Assembly (NCBI GenBank): GCA_910583965.1
Contig: CAJUAE010000023.1
Location: forward strand, 1 to 39,631
DNA from: an uncultured Lachnospiraceae bacterium
Lineage (GTDB): Bacteria > Bacillota > Clostridia > Lachnospirales > Lachnospiraceae
Direction: 5' to 3'
DNA length: 39,631 nucleotides
The notes beneath the pieces were generated by a model. That model saw only the letters and a list, made by a program, of their open reading frames with translations. It searched no databases and had not been told where the DNA came from. Numbering within the stretch: position 1 is the first letter of the stretch; each line of letters starts with the position of its first letter. Below are positions 1 to 8,489 of the stretch, in pieces. A program made the position numbers and the translations under genes.

Positions 1-112
1 CTGATATAAGAGGGGGGCTGTTCATTGCATCCCCCAAGTAAAGTTACACTATCAAGATAAAAGAGAAGCTTGAAAGATAATGAAAAAATTGTTAGAATAT
101 TGGTGAGTAAAA

Positions 113-142
113 ACGGACAGGCAGTTTTCTCTGCCTGTTTTT
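113..142 (+). terminator. Rho-independent terminator upstream of mutS
   Basis: An 8-bp stem (117-124 with 131-138, ACAGGCAG/CTGCCTGT) with a six-base loop is followed by a T-run and preceded by an A-tract, so it could act in both directions. It probably ends a gene to the left of the window. No coding region is supported in bases 1-196, although a G-run/C-run pair at 12-35 could form a weak stem. Confidence 0.75.
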
Positions 143-196
143 CAGTATGTCATAATAAATAAAGTTGGACAAAATACAGAAAGATGAGGTTAATAT

Positions 197-2842
197 ATGG
201 CTGGAATGACACCGATGATGCAACAGTATTTGGAGACGAAGAAGCAGTATGCAGATTGTATTCTTTTCTACAGACTCGGTGATTTTTATGAAATGTTTTT
301 TGAGGATGCGAAACTTGTTTCAAAGGAGTTGGAGCTGACTTTAACTGGAAAAGATTGTGGCATGAAAGAGCGAGCACCAATGTGTGGGGTTCCTTATCAC
401 GCGGTTGATGGTTACTTGAGTAGGTTGGTATCAAAGGGATACAAAGTTGCTATCTGTGAGCAGGTGGAAGACCCAAAACTTGCAAAAGGATTGGTAAAGC
501 GTGAAGTTGTCCGCATTGTTACTCCTGGTACGAACTTGAATGCACAATCACTTGAGGAAACAAAAAATAATTATATTATGTGTATTTCACAGTTTCCAAA
601 CAAGATTGGAATTTCTGTGGCAGATGTGACAACTGGGGATTTTTATATGACAGAGGTTGAGGGTCTTTCTAAACTCACAGATGAGCTTTATAAATATATG
701 CCAACAGAAATTGTATGCAATGATGCGTTTATGATGAGTGGAGTCGATATAGACGATTTAAAGAATCGCTTAAAGATAGTGATTTATCCTTTGGAGCCAT
801 GGTATTTTGATGAAGATGGTTGTCGAAAATGCTTGATGGAACATTTTAAGGTCAACACACTCACGGGACTTGGATTGGAAGATTTTCCGTCAGGCTTGAT
901 TGCATGTGGTGTGCTAATGCAATATCTGTTAGAAATGCAGAAAACACAACTTACACACATTACACACATCACTCCCTATTTAGCAAGCCGTTTTATGCTG
1001 CTTGACAGCTCTACAAGGCGGAACTTGGAGTTAACAGAAACACTTCGGGAAAAACAGAAACGCGGTTCTCTATTATGGGTGCTCGATAAGACAAAGACCG
1101 CGATGGGCGCAAGGCAATTGCGCACTGATATAGAACAGCCGCTTGTCAATAGGAATGATATCAATGACAGGCTTGACACAATTGAACAACTTTGTAAAGA
1201 TACTGTATCGCGGGATGAGATTAGAGAGTATTTGAATCCAATCTATGATATGGAACGCTTACTTGGGCGTATAAGTTATAAATCAGCGAATCCGAGGGAT
1301 TTGATATCGTTTGCCAATTCTATGGAGATGCTTCCACACATTAAAACAGTTCTAAGAGTTTTTGATGCGAAATTGTTAAAAGAGATTGATGAGCAGATTG
1401 ATGGACTTGCGGATTTATATGCATTAATAAAAAATTCAATTTGTGAAGACCCACCTATATTGATTCGAGATGGAGGTATTATTAGAGAAGGCTTTGATGC
1501 AGATATTGACCATTTGCGAAAGGCAAAGACAGATGGGAAGAATTGGCTTGCACAGCTCGAGGAAGAGGATCGAGAACGGACAGGGATTAAAAATCTTCGT
1601 ATAAAATACAACAAAGTGTTTGGTTATTATTTTGAAGTGAGTAATTCTTACAAAAATCAAGTGCCTAGTGATTATGTGCGTAAGCAGACGCTTGTCAATG
1701 CAGAGCGGTATACAACCGCAAAGTTAAAAGAGCTTGAAGATACAATTTTAAATGCGGAGGACAAACTTAACGTATTGGAGTACGATATGTTTTGTAAAAT
1801 ACGAGACGATCTTGCAATGCATTTGGAGCGTATTCAGAAGACTGCAAAGGCAGTGGCAAGACTTGATATGTTTGCATCGCTCTCTGTTGTGGCAGAACAA
1901 AATCATTATGTCAGGCCAATATTGAATGATAAGGGATTGATTGATATCAAAGAAGGAAGACACCCTGTTGTGGAAAAGATGATTGACCATGATATGTTTG
2001 TGTCGAATGATACCCTTCTCGATAACAATAATCATTGTATTGCGGTCATTACGGGGCCTAATATGGCGGGAAAATCAACTTATATGCGTCAGTCTGCACT
2101 GATAGTATTAATGGCGCAGCTTGGCAGTTTTGTTCCAGCAAAAAGTGCGAATATTGGTATTGTTGACAGAATTTTTACAAGGGTAGGTGCGTCGGACGAC
2201 CTTGCAAGTGGACAGAGTACTTTTATGGTGGAGATGAATGAAGTTGCAAATATCTTGCGCAATGCTACGTCAAAAAGCCTGTTAGTACTTGACGAGATAG
2301 GACGTGGTACTTCCACATTTGATGGGTTGAGCATTGCATGGGCAGTGATTGAACACATTAGCAATAAAAAGATTCTTGGCGCCAAGACTTTGTTTGCAAC
2401 CCATTACCATGAGCTTACAGAGTTGGAAGGAAAGATGAACAATGTCATTAATTACTGTATTGCAGTAAAAGAAAAAGGAGATGACATTATCTTTTTAAGG
2501 AAGATTGTCAAAGGAGGGGCTGACAGAAGTTATGGTATCCAAGTGGCAAAGCTTGCAGGTGTGCCAGACATGGTAATAGACCGTGCCAAAGAGATTGCCG
2601 ATCAGTTGAGCGACAATGATATCACAGAAAAAGTACAATGCATCACAGTGGATATGAAAGGAGAAAAGAAGCAATCAAAACATTATGATGATGTGGATTT
2701 AGGGCAGATGTCTTTGTTTGACACGGTTAAAGACGAGGATATTTTGAATGAATTGAAAGAGATCGACATCTCTAATCTAACACCACTCGATGCGATGAAT
2801 ACATTGTATCGACTACAAAATAAGTTGAAAAATCGGTGGTAA
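197..2842 (+). CDS. mutS: DNA mismatch repair protein MutS
   Basis: MutS recognises base mismatches and small loops, then acts with MutL to start strand-specific repair. The 881-residue protein has the usual length. The mismatch-wedge motif Phe-x-Glu is at residues 30-32 (GDFYEMF), the Walker A GPNMAGKST at 620-628 and the Walker B DEIGRGTST from 699. A beta-clamp binding motif QMSLF lies near the C-terminus at 837-841, followed by the helix-turn-helix dimerisation tail. The start has a GATGAGG Shine-Dalgarno; Met4 (206) is an alternative. No clear promoter was found between the upstream terminator and the gene. mutL follows 106 bp downstream, so the two are probably co-transcribed. Confidence 0.98.
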   Translation: MAGMTPMMQQYLETKKQYADCILFYRLGDFYEMFFEDAKLVSKELELTLTGKDCGMKERAPMCGVPYHAVDGYLSRLVSKGYKVAICEQVEDPKLAKGLVKREVVRIVTPGTNLNAQSLEETKNNYIMCISQFPNKIGISVADVTTGDFYMTEVEGLSKLTDELYKYMPTEIVCNDAFMMSGVDIDDLKNRLKIVIYPLEPWYFDEDGCRKCLMEHFKVNTLTGLGLEDFPSGLIACGVLMQYLLEMQKTQLTHITHITPYLASRFMLLDSSTRRNLELTETLREKQKRGSLLWVLDKTKTAMGARQLRTDIEQPLVNRNDINDRLDTIEQLCKDTVSRDEIREYLNPIYDMERLLGRISYKSANPRDLISFANSMEMLPHIKTVLRVFDAKLLKEIDEQIDGLADLYALIKNSICEDPPILIRDGGIIREGFDADIDHLRKAKTDGKNWLAQLEEEDRERTGIKNLRIKYNKVFGYYFEVSNSYKNQVPSDYVRKQTLVNAERYTTAKLKELEDTILNAEDKLNVLEYDMFCKIRDDLAMHLERIQKTAKAVARLDMFASLSVVAEQNHYVRPILNDKGLIDIKEGRHPVVEKMIDHDMFVSNDTLLDNNNHCIAVITGPNMAGKSTYMRQSALIVLMAQLGSFVPAKSANIGIVDRIFTRVGASDDLASGQSTFMVEMNEVANILRNATSKSLLVLDEIGRGTSTFDGLSIAWAVIEHISNKKILGAKTLFATHYHELTELEGKMNNVINYCIAVKEKGDDIIFLRKIVKGGADRSYGIQVAKLAGVPDMVIDRAKEIADQLSDNDITEKVQCITVDMKGEKKQSKHYDDVDLGQMSLFDTVKDEDILNELKEIDISNLTPLDAMNTLYRLQNKLKNRW

Positions 2843-2853
2843 AGTGATTGTAG

Positions 2854-2929
2854 GTGTGCGAATTGGTTGTATGTCAGCAGAGCTAACTTACACGCTGTAG
2901 AAAGAGTGTCAATGGCATTCTTGAATATA
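2854..2929 (+). repeat. 76-bp structured repeat, copy 1 (mutL leader)
   Basis: This stretch aligns without gaps to 5945-6020 in front of miaA. The first 16 bases match at 15 positions, and the last part forms a hairpin with a 7-bp stem (2902-2908 with 2916-2922) and a 7-base loop, then GAATA. The copy ends about 20 bp before the mutL start, so it would lie in the mutL leader or the mutS-mutL spacer. The first half can form a weaker, imperfect stem equivalent to the strong one in the miaA copy. No known RNA family is recognised. Confidence 0.6.
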
Positions 2930-2948
2930 GGGAAAGGAAAGATCAAAT

Positions 2949-4949
2949 ATGGCAGAAATACATGTGCTGGATGATGCAACGATAGATAAGATTGCGGCAG
3001 GTGAAGTGGTGGAGCGACCAGCTAGCGTAGTTAAAGAACTAGTGGAAAACGCTATGGATGCAGGTGCAAACGCAATAACAGTCGAAATTAAAGATGGTGG
3101 AATTGAATTTATCCGTGTGACAGACAATGGATCAGGCATTGAACATAACCAATTACGAAATGCCTTTATGCGTCATGCCACAAGTAAAATCAGTTCTGTT
3201 GTCGATCTGATGTATCTGCACAGTATGGGGTTTCGCGGGGAGGCACTTTCAAGTATTGCAGCGGTGGCAAAAGTCGAGATTGTCACAAAGACAAAATCGG
3301 ATATGACTGGAACACGTCTGTGTCTGGAAGGTGCAAAAGAAACTTCATTTGAGGAGGTTGGCGCGCCGGATGGGACGACTTTTATTGTGCGTAATTTATT
3401 TTTTAATACGCCTGTGCGACGTAAATTCTTAAAGACAGCAATGACAGAAGCAAGTTATATTACAGATTTGCTTGAACACATGGCACTGTCAAGACCGGAG
3501 ATTTCTTTTAAGTATGTTCTAAACGGTCAGACGAAATTTTACACGAATGGTGATGGAGATATGAAAGCGATTATCTATCGTATTTTTGGTAGAGATATCG
3601 CTAATGAGATGTTAGAGTTTCAGGCGGTTGATGAGGAGATTGTATTGGAAGGATTTTTGGGAAAACCGACACTGAATCGTGCAAACAGGAATTTTGAGAA
3701 TTATTTTGTTAATAGACGATATATTAAAAGCAAAGTAATTTCCAAAGCGATTGAAGAAGGATACATGTCTTATATGATGCAACATAGATATCCGTTTTGT
3801 GTGTTACATATTACTGTGCCACCGGAAAGTGTGGATGTCAATGTTCATCCGACAAAGATGGAGGTGCGCTTTTCGGATCAAAATAATCTTTATAAGTTGA
3901 TTGCTGAAAATATCACTGATTTTTTGTCTCAACAGGAAATGATTCCAGACACAACTCTTGGACCTGAAAAAAAGGAAAAGAAGGACAAGAAAGCGAACAA
4001 AATAGATGCGCCAGAACCCTTTGAGAAGGAGCGGCGTCTTGCAGAGCAAAGCTCACAAGCGGATTCCAAACAAATTTCAAATATATTAAAAGACGAAAAC
4101 AAGTACGATTCGTTTAACAGTAGTTTTGATAAGGAAATGCAAGGAAAATCCGATGTTGTTTCCAAGGACCTTTTTTTTGTGGATAACAGAGAAAAAGATA
4201 CAGGAATTGGGCAAGCAAAGCAGAATACATTGGTTGGAAAAATCTTGGGTGCATCCTCCAAGGAAACAGATATTAAAAATCTTGGTGTGATTAAGAGCAA
4301 AGACCATATTCTTGTGGAGAAGCCAGAACAATTAAATTTTTTTGATGAAAAAATACTTACTAGAGAGGCAAAACAGGAATATAGAATTGTTGGACAGGTA
4401 TTCGATACTTATTGGATTATTGAGTATCGAGATAAGATGCTAATGATTGATCAACATGCAGCACATGAGAAGGTAAAGTATGAGCAGATATTGACTAAGG
4501 CAGAACACAACGAGATTTACACACAGATGTTAACTCCGCCAGTCGTTATTAGTGTTACGCCTAAAGAGGCGGCATTGATCAATACTTATATACAATATTT
4601 TAAGGAGCTTGGTTTTGAAATTGAAGATTTTGGTATGAACGCATTTGCAATTAGAGGTGTGCCAATTGACTTGTTTGGTCACAATATAAAAGAGCTTTTT
4701 GAGGAGGTACTGACGCAGATGTCTGAGAGTCCAGTGCGTGGTGTACCTCAGATTATACGAGAAAAGATTGCATCTATGGCATGTAAGGCGGCTGTAAAAG
4801 GAAATCATTCATTGACCTATGAGGAGGCAGATAAATTGATTGAACAATTGTTGGAATTGGAGAATCCTTATAATTGCCCACATGGAAGACCAACAATTAT
4901 CTCAATGTCAAAGTACGAGATAGAAAAGAAATTTAAAAGGATAGTGTGA
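2949..4949 (+). CDS. mutL: DNA mismatch repair protein MutL (endonuclease type)
   Basis: MutL is the GHKL ATPase that couples MutS to downstream repair. The N-terminal ATPase motifs are ELVENAMDAGA (30-40, catalytic Glu33), DNGSGI and GFRGEALSS. A charged linker of about 120 residues follows, with low conservation. The C-terminal domain carries the metal-dependent nicking motif DQHAAHE starting at Asp501, plus ACKAAVK and CPHGRP. This means the protein nicks the new strand itself, as in organisms lacking MutH. QMLTPP in the C-terminal domain sits where Bacillus MutL has its clamp-binding segment. The stop codon lies inside the first unit of a 65-bp tandem repeat. The ATG is preceded by GGGAAAGGAAAG. 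Confidence 0.97.
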   Translation: MAEIHVLDDATIDKIAAGEVVERPASVVKELVENAMDAGANAITVEIKDGGIEFIRVTDNGSGIEHNQLRNAFMRHATSKISSVVDLMYLHSMGFRGEALSSIAAVAKVEIVTKTKSDMTGTRLCLEGAKETSFEEVGAPDGTTFIVRNLFFNTPVRRKFLKTAMTEASYITDLLEHMALSRPEISFKYVLNGQTKFYTNGDGDMKAIIYRIFGRDIANEMLEFQAVDEEIVLEGFLGKPTLNRANRNFENYFVNRRYIKSKVISKAIEEGYMSYMMQHRYPFCVLHITVPPESVDVNVHPTKMEVRFSDQNNLYKLIAENITDFLSQQEMIPDTTLGPEKKEKKDKKANKIDAPEPFEKERRLAEQSSQADSKQISNILKDENKYDSFNSSFDKEMQGKSDVVSKDLFFVDNREKDTGIGQAKQNTLVGKILGASSKETDIKNLGVIKSKDHILVEKPEQLNFFDEKILTREAKQEYRIVGQVFDTYWIIEYRDKMLMIDQHAAHEKVKYEQILTKAEHNEIYTQMLTPPVVISVTPKEAALINTYIQYFKELGFEIEDFGMNAFAIRGVPIDLFGHNIKELFEEVLTQMSESPVRGVPQIIREKIASMACKAAVKGNHSLTYEEADKLIEQLLELENPYNCPHGRPTIISMSKYEIEKKFKRIV

Positions 4950-5139
4950 AATCAAAGATTTCACCCATCTTGATTAAAAAGCCCGCAAAAGCGGGCAAAC
5001 GGGAGTTAGTGTGAAATCAAAGATTTCACCCATCTTGATTAAAAAGCCCACAAAAGCGGGCAAACGGGAGTTAGTGTGAAATCAAAGATTTCACCCATCT
5101 TGATTAAAAAGCCCACAAAAGCGGGCAAACGGGAGTTAG
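4945..5139 (+). repeat. Three tandem 65-bp repeat units
   Basis: Units run 4945-5009, 5010-5074 and 5075-5139, and differ at only one position (G in unit 1, A in units 2 and 3, within the GCCCRC stem). Each unit has a perfect 8-bp hairpin GTGAAATC-AAA-GATTTCAC, an A5 tract, a GC-rich stem GCCCGC-AAAA-GCGGGC, and ends with CGGGAG, a Shine-Dalgarno-like sequence, before GTG. Read on the - strand, the GC stem is followed by TTTTT and looks like an intrinsic terminator. The G-to-A change keeps pairing only on the - strand (as G.U). The first unit contains the mutL stop, and the last leads into the next gene's GTG start. A diverged copy is at 16337-16400. Confidence 0.9.
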
Positions 5140-5140
5140 T

Positions 5141-5926
5141 GTGAAAATGATAAAAGTAAAAAAATCTCCGATCGAAAAGGAGTTAGAGCGGATTGCGCGC
5201 GACGAGAAAAAGCTTGAAAAACAAGCTGTGGAGTATCATGCTGCAAAGTGGAAAGAGACTCTAGAACAAAGGATTCCATCCAGAATACATACAAATTTAC
5301 AAAAAGCTTTTTGCATGGCATTTGAGTTGATTTTTGAAAGAGGAACAAATTTGATTGAGAAAACATACTCCAAAGATACAATAGAAAAAGAGTTTCAAAT
5401 ACATGATTTTGCGGTCAATTTAAAAGGTGGAAAAAAAGAGTTGCGTCATCTAAAAGCGGATGTAAATCGTGGAAACCTAGTGAATATGGCAGTCAGTACC
5501 GTTGAGGGTGTTGGATTAGGTATTTTAGGAATTGGACTACCAGATATTGTACTATTTCTGTCAGTGATTCTGAAAGGAACTTATGAAACAGCATTACAAT
5601 ATGGATTTTCTTATGATACACCGGAGGAGAGAATGTATATTTTAAGGCTTTTAGAGACAGCGATGTCTAAAGGAGAACAATGGATAGCATGTAATATGAC
5701 AGTCGATAATTATTTTTCCGCTACATATCTTCAGGAGGTGAAACTTACAGAGCAAATTAAGAATACGGCAGATGCGTTTGCTATGGATATGTTGCTTGTT
5801 AAATTTATACAGGGACTTCCTATTGCAGGGATTTTGGGTGGTGTTAGCAATCCCATTTATTATAAACGCATTATGAATTATGTACAGTTGAAATATCACA
5901 AACGATATCTGCTCTCAAAAAAGTAA
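5141..5926 (+). CDS. EcsC-family protein
   Basis: The 261-residue protein has a charged, probably coiled N-terminus (about 1-60). A central region of about 110-180 carries a glycine-rich hydrophobic stretch and the sequence LPDIVLFLSVILKGTYE, then PEERMYILRLL. These are hallmarks of the EcsC family, named after the third gene of the Bacillus ecs transporter operon, whose molecular role is not settled. The start is GTG at 5141 with GGGAG five bases upstream; ATG at 5147 is also possible. The translation start signals are contributed by the third copy of the tandem repeat. No ecsA/ecsB-type ABC transporter genes are adjacent. The function remains unknown. Confidence 0.8.
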   Translation: MKMIKVKKSPIEKELERIARDEKKLEKQAVEYHAAKWKETLEQRIPSRIHTNLQKAFCMAFELIFERGTNLIEKTYSKDTIEKEFQIHDFAVNLKGGKKELRHLKADVNRGNLVNMAVSTVEGVGLGILGIGLPDIVLFLSVILKGTYETALQYGFSYDTPEERMYILRLLETAMSKGEQWIACNMTVDNYFSATYLQEVKLTEQIKNTADAFAMDMLLVKFIQGLPIAGILGGVSNPIYYKRIMNYVQLKYHKRYLLSKK

Positions 5927-5944
5927 GTGTGCAGCAGGATTGAT

Positions 5945-6020
5945 GTGTGCCAATTGGTTGGAGGTGAGAAAAACGAATTGGCACATTATAATAGGAATGT
6001 CGATAGTATTCCTGAATACA
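5945..6020 (+). repeat. 76-bp structured repeat, copy 2 (miaA leader)
   Basis: This is the partner of 2854-2929. It holds a perfect 10-bp stem (5946-5955 with 5976-5985, TGTGCCAATT/AATTGGCACA) that can be extended past one mismatch. A second hairpin has a 7-bp stem (5993-5999 with 6007-6013) and a 7-base loop. Compared with copy 1, the second stem changes A-U to G-C at its second pair and swaps G.U for A-U at the fifth, so pairing is kept. It lies 28 bp before the miaA start. Confidence 0.65.
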
Positions 6021-6047
6021 ACAATGAATAGAAAGGAGTGCAGTGTC

Positions 6048-6995
6048 ATGAATCCATTAATCATATTGACAGGTCCTACGGCTACGGGCAAGACAAAACT
6101 TTCTATAGCACTTGCAAAGGCCATAAACGGTGAGATTATCTCTGCTGATTCTATGCAGGTATATAGACATATGAATATTGGTTCCGCCAAGATACGACAG
6201 GAAGAAATGCAGGGGGTAAAACATTATTTGGTGGATATTTTTGAACCAACAGAGGCGTTTCATATTGTTTTGTTCCAAAAGTATGCAAAACAGGCAATTG
6301 CAGAAATCTATGCGAAGGAAAAGATTCCAATTATTGTTGGGGGCACTGGATTCTATATTCAGTCAGTATTGTATGATATTGATTTTCAGGAGGGAGAGGA
6401 AGACCCTGCGCTTCGTGAAAATTTAGAACAGATTGCGCGGGAAAAAGGTACAGAATTTCTACACAATCTGTTGAAGGAATGCGATCCGAAAGCAGCAGAA
6501 GAAATCCATGCAAATAATACGAAGCGTGTAATTCGTGCCATTGAATTTAACCGGCAGACTGGAAAGAAAATTTCAGAGCATAACAAAACGGAACGAGAAA
6601 AGAAGTCCGTGTATGACTCGCGATATTTTGTGCTTACAGACCAAAGAGAGAGACTTTATAAAGCAATTGACAAACGTGTCGATCAGATGATTGCAGAAGG
6701 GCTTGTCGACGAGGTAAAGCGATTGATGGAGATGGGATGTAAGCGAGATTCAACAGCGATGCAAGGGCTAGGATACAAAGAGATAATCTCGTATTTAATG
6801 GACGAGATTAGTTTGGAGGAAGCGGTTTATACCATTAAGAGAGACACGCGCCACTTTGCCAAACGACAGCTTACATGGTTTCGTAGGGAACGTGATGTTA
6901 TCTGGATAGAAAAGGATAAATTTGCATATGATGAAGAAAAAATGTTACACTATATAGAAACAAAGTTATGGAAGGAAACTAGAGGAAATGATTGA
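6048..6995 (+). CDS. miaA: tRNA dimethylallyltransferase MiaA
   Basis: MiaA transfers a dimethylallyl group to N6 of A37 in tRNAs reading codons that start with U. The 315-residue protein opens with the P-loop GPTATGKT (9-16), followed by DSMQVYRHMNIGSAK and VGGTGFYIQ, all standard for the family. The reading frame is open back to 5940, but that extension lies inside the structured repeat. The ATG at 6048 has AAAGGAG nine bases upstream and gives the usual family N-terminus. Its stop overlaps the next gene's start by 8 bp, which suggests translational coupling. Grouping with mutS and mutL is common in Clostridia. Confidence 0.97.
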   Translation: MNPLIILTGPTATGKTKLSIALAKAINGEIISADSMQVYRHMNIGSAKIRQEEMQGVKHYLVDIFEPTEAFHIVLFQKYAKQAIAEIYAKEKIPIIVGGTGFYIQSVLYDIDFQEGEEDPALRENLEQIAREKGTEFLHNLLKECDPKAAEEIHANNTKRVIRAIEFNRQTGKKISEHNKTEREKKSVYDSRYFVLTDQRERLYKAIDKRVDQMIAEGLVDEVKRLMEMGCKRDSTAMQGLGYKEIISYLMDEISLEEAVYTIKRDTRHFAKRQLTWFRRERDVIWIEKDKFAYDEEKMLHYIETKLWKETRGND

Positions 6996-8295
6996 ATCGA
7001 CAAATGAGGAGAATGTAACCATACAAAATATATACAGACAGTTGGGCATCTCAGATCAGGTCTACGGTTTTAGTCAAGAGATTTTGGCGCAGTTGAGACC
7101 ACGCTTTGATGAGATTGATAAAAACGCAGAGTACAATCAACTAAAAGTATTAAAGGCAATGCAGGACAATAAGGTTAGTGAGGCTTGTCTTTTAGGAACA
7201 ACAGGTTATGGATATAATGATCTTGGTAGAGAGACATTAGAGGCTGTTTATGCATCTGTTTTTCATACAGAGGATGCGTTAGTTAGACCGCAGATTACTT
7301 GCGGAACACACGCGTTGGCATTGGCATTGATAAGTAATTTGCGTCCTGGTGATGAATTGTTATCTCCAGTGGGAAAACCTTATGATACGCTAGAAGAAGT
7401 AATTGGAATCCGTCCATCAAAAGGTTCCCTTGCAGAGTATGGTATTTCATATAGACAGGTGGATTTGCTTGCAAATGGTGATTTTGACTATAATGGCATT
7501 CGGGCAGCAGTGGGTGAAAAGACACGGCTTGTCACAATACAGCGTTCCAAGGGTTATCAAACGCGACCGACGCTTTCTGTAAAAAGAATTGGTGAACTGA
7601 TTTCATTTATAAAATCAATTAATCCAGATATTATTTGCATGGTTGATAATTGTTATGGCGAGTTTGTGGAGCGCATTGAACCTACTGATGTAGGGGCAGA
7701 TATGGTTGTCGGCTCACTTATTAAGAATCCTGGAGGCGGATTAGCACCGATTGGCGGATACATTGCTGGAAAAAAAGAATGCGTGGAAAATGCAGCTTAC
7801 AGACTTACATCGCCTGGTCTTGGCAAAGAGGTTGGAGCTTCACTTGGCATTTTGCGCGATTTTTATCAAGGTTTGTTTCTTGCGCCGACAGTGACAGCAG
7901 GAGCGTTAAAAGGAGCAATTTTTGCGGCGAATATCTATGAAAAGTTAGGTTTTCAAGTTGTTCCAAATGGCACAGAATCAAGACACGATATTATACAGGC
8001 TGTCACATTTGGAACAGCAGAGGGCGTGATTGCTTTCTGCAAAGGAATTCAGGCAGCAGCGCCGATTGACAGTTTTGTTGCACCGGAACCTTGGGATATG
8101 CCAGGATATGATGCGCCGGTAATTATGGCGGCGGGGGCATTTGTCTCAGGCTCCTCAATTGAACTGAGTGCAGACGGACCAATGAAACCACCTTATGCTG
8201 TGTATTTTCAGGGAGGATTGACTTTTGATCACGCGCGGTTTGGCATTATGAAGACACTGCAAAGTGTCGTTGACGCAGGAATTGTAAAGATTTAA
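6988..8295 (+). CDS. Methionine gamma-lyase-family PLP enzyme (YnbB-like, 'aluminium resistance protein')
   Basis: The 435-residue protein matches the PLP-dependent family often annotated as aluminium resistance or methionine gamma-lyase-like (Bacillus YnbB). Visible signatures are GYGYNDLGRETLE (about 73-85), CGTHALALAL and LSPVGKPYDTLEE. The likely PLP-binding Lys246 sits in SLIKNPGGGLAPIGGYIAG. The family fold is a type I aminotransferase-like enzyme of uncertain substrate; a C-S lyase activity is inferred only from homology. The start codon overlaps miaA by 8 bp, and the Shine-Dalgarno is weak, which fits coupling to miaA. No terminator was found after the stop. The family call is firm, the reaction is not. 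Confidence 0.88.
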   Translation: MIESTNEENVTIQNIYRQLGISDQVYGFSQEILAQLRPRFDEIDKNAEYNQLKVLKAMQDNKVSEACLLGTTGYGYNDLGRETLEAVYASVFHTEDALVRPQITCGTHALALALISNLRPGDELLSPVGKPYDTLEEVIGIRPSKGSLAEYGISYRQVDLLANGDFDYNGIRAAVGEKTRLVTIQRSKGYQTRPTLSVKRIGELISFIKSINPDIICMVDNCYGEFVERIEPTDVGADMVVGSLIKNPGGGLAPIGGYIAGKKECVENAAYRLTSPGLGKEVGASLGILRDFYQGLFLAPTVTAGALKGAIFAANIYEKLGFQVVPNGTESRHDIIQAVTFGTAEGVIAFCKGIQAAAPIDSFVAPEPWDMPGYDAPVIMAAGAFVSGSSIELSADGPMKPPYAVYFQGGLTFDHARFGIMKTLQSVVDAGIVKI

Positions 8296-8339
8296 AAAAA
8301 GTATAAAAAATTTCATAAAACTTTCCAAAATAGGAAATA

Positions 8340-8346
8340 TGTCGAA
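8340..8346 (+). promoter_or_regulatory. Possible Spo0A box upstream of radC
   Basis: TGTCGAA, followed by an A-run, matches the core of the Spo0A binding box (TGNCGAA). It lies in the 120-bp AT-rich gap before radC-mreB. A nearby inverted repeat TTTCC-AAAATA-GGAAA is at 8322-8337. A 7-base match can occur by chance, and no well-spaced promoter was identified beside it, although a TAAGAT -10-like sequence lies near 8390. Confidence 0.3.
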
Positions 8347-8489
8347 AAAAAACTAATCTTTTTTATGTACAGACGCAAGATGGTGTGGTAAGATAACTAA
8401 GAAAGCTGGAGAAGATGGCTGTATGGCACAAAAAGGCTATAGAAATACAGTTGTCTGATACGCTTAAATGGAGAGCAAGGCGTAAATAC

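Noticed and set aside
11..35. G-run and C-run near the left edge as a terminator
   Set aside because: The loop is long, pairing is short, and there is no T-run; the clear terminator is at 113-142.
4945..5139. Three direct repeats resembling a short CRISPR array
   Set aside because: The units are strictly tandem, with no unique spacers between them, and no cas genes are nearby.
5940..6047. N-terminal extension of MiaA from 5940
   Set aside because: It lies in the structured 76-bp repeat and would give a non-family N-terminus.
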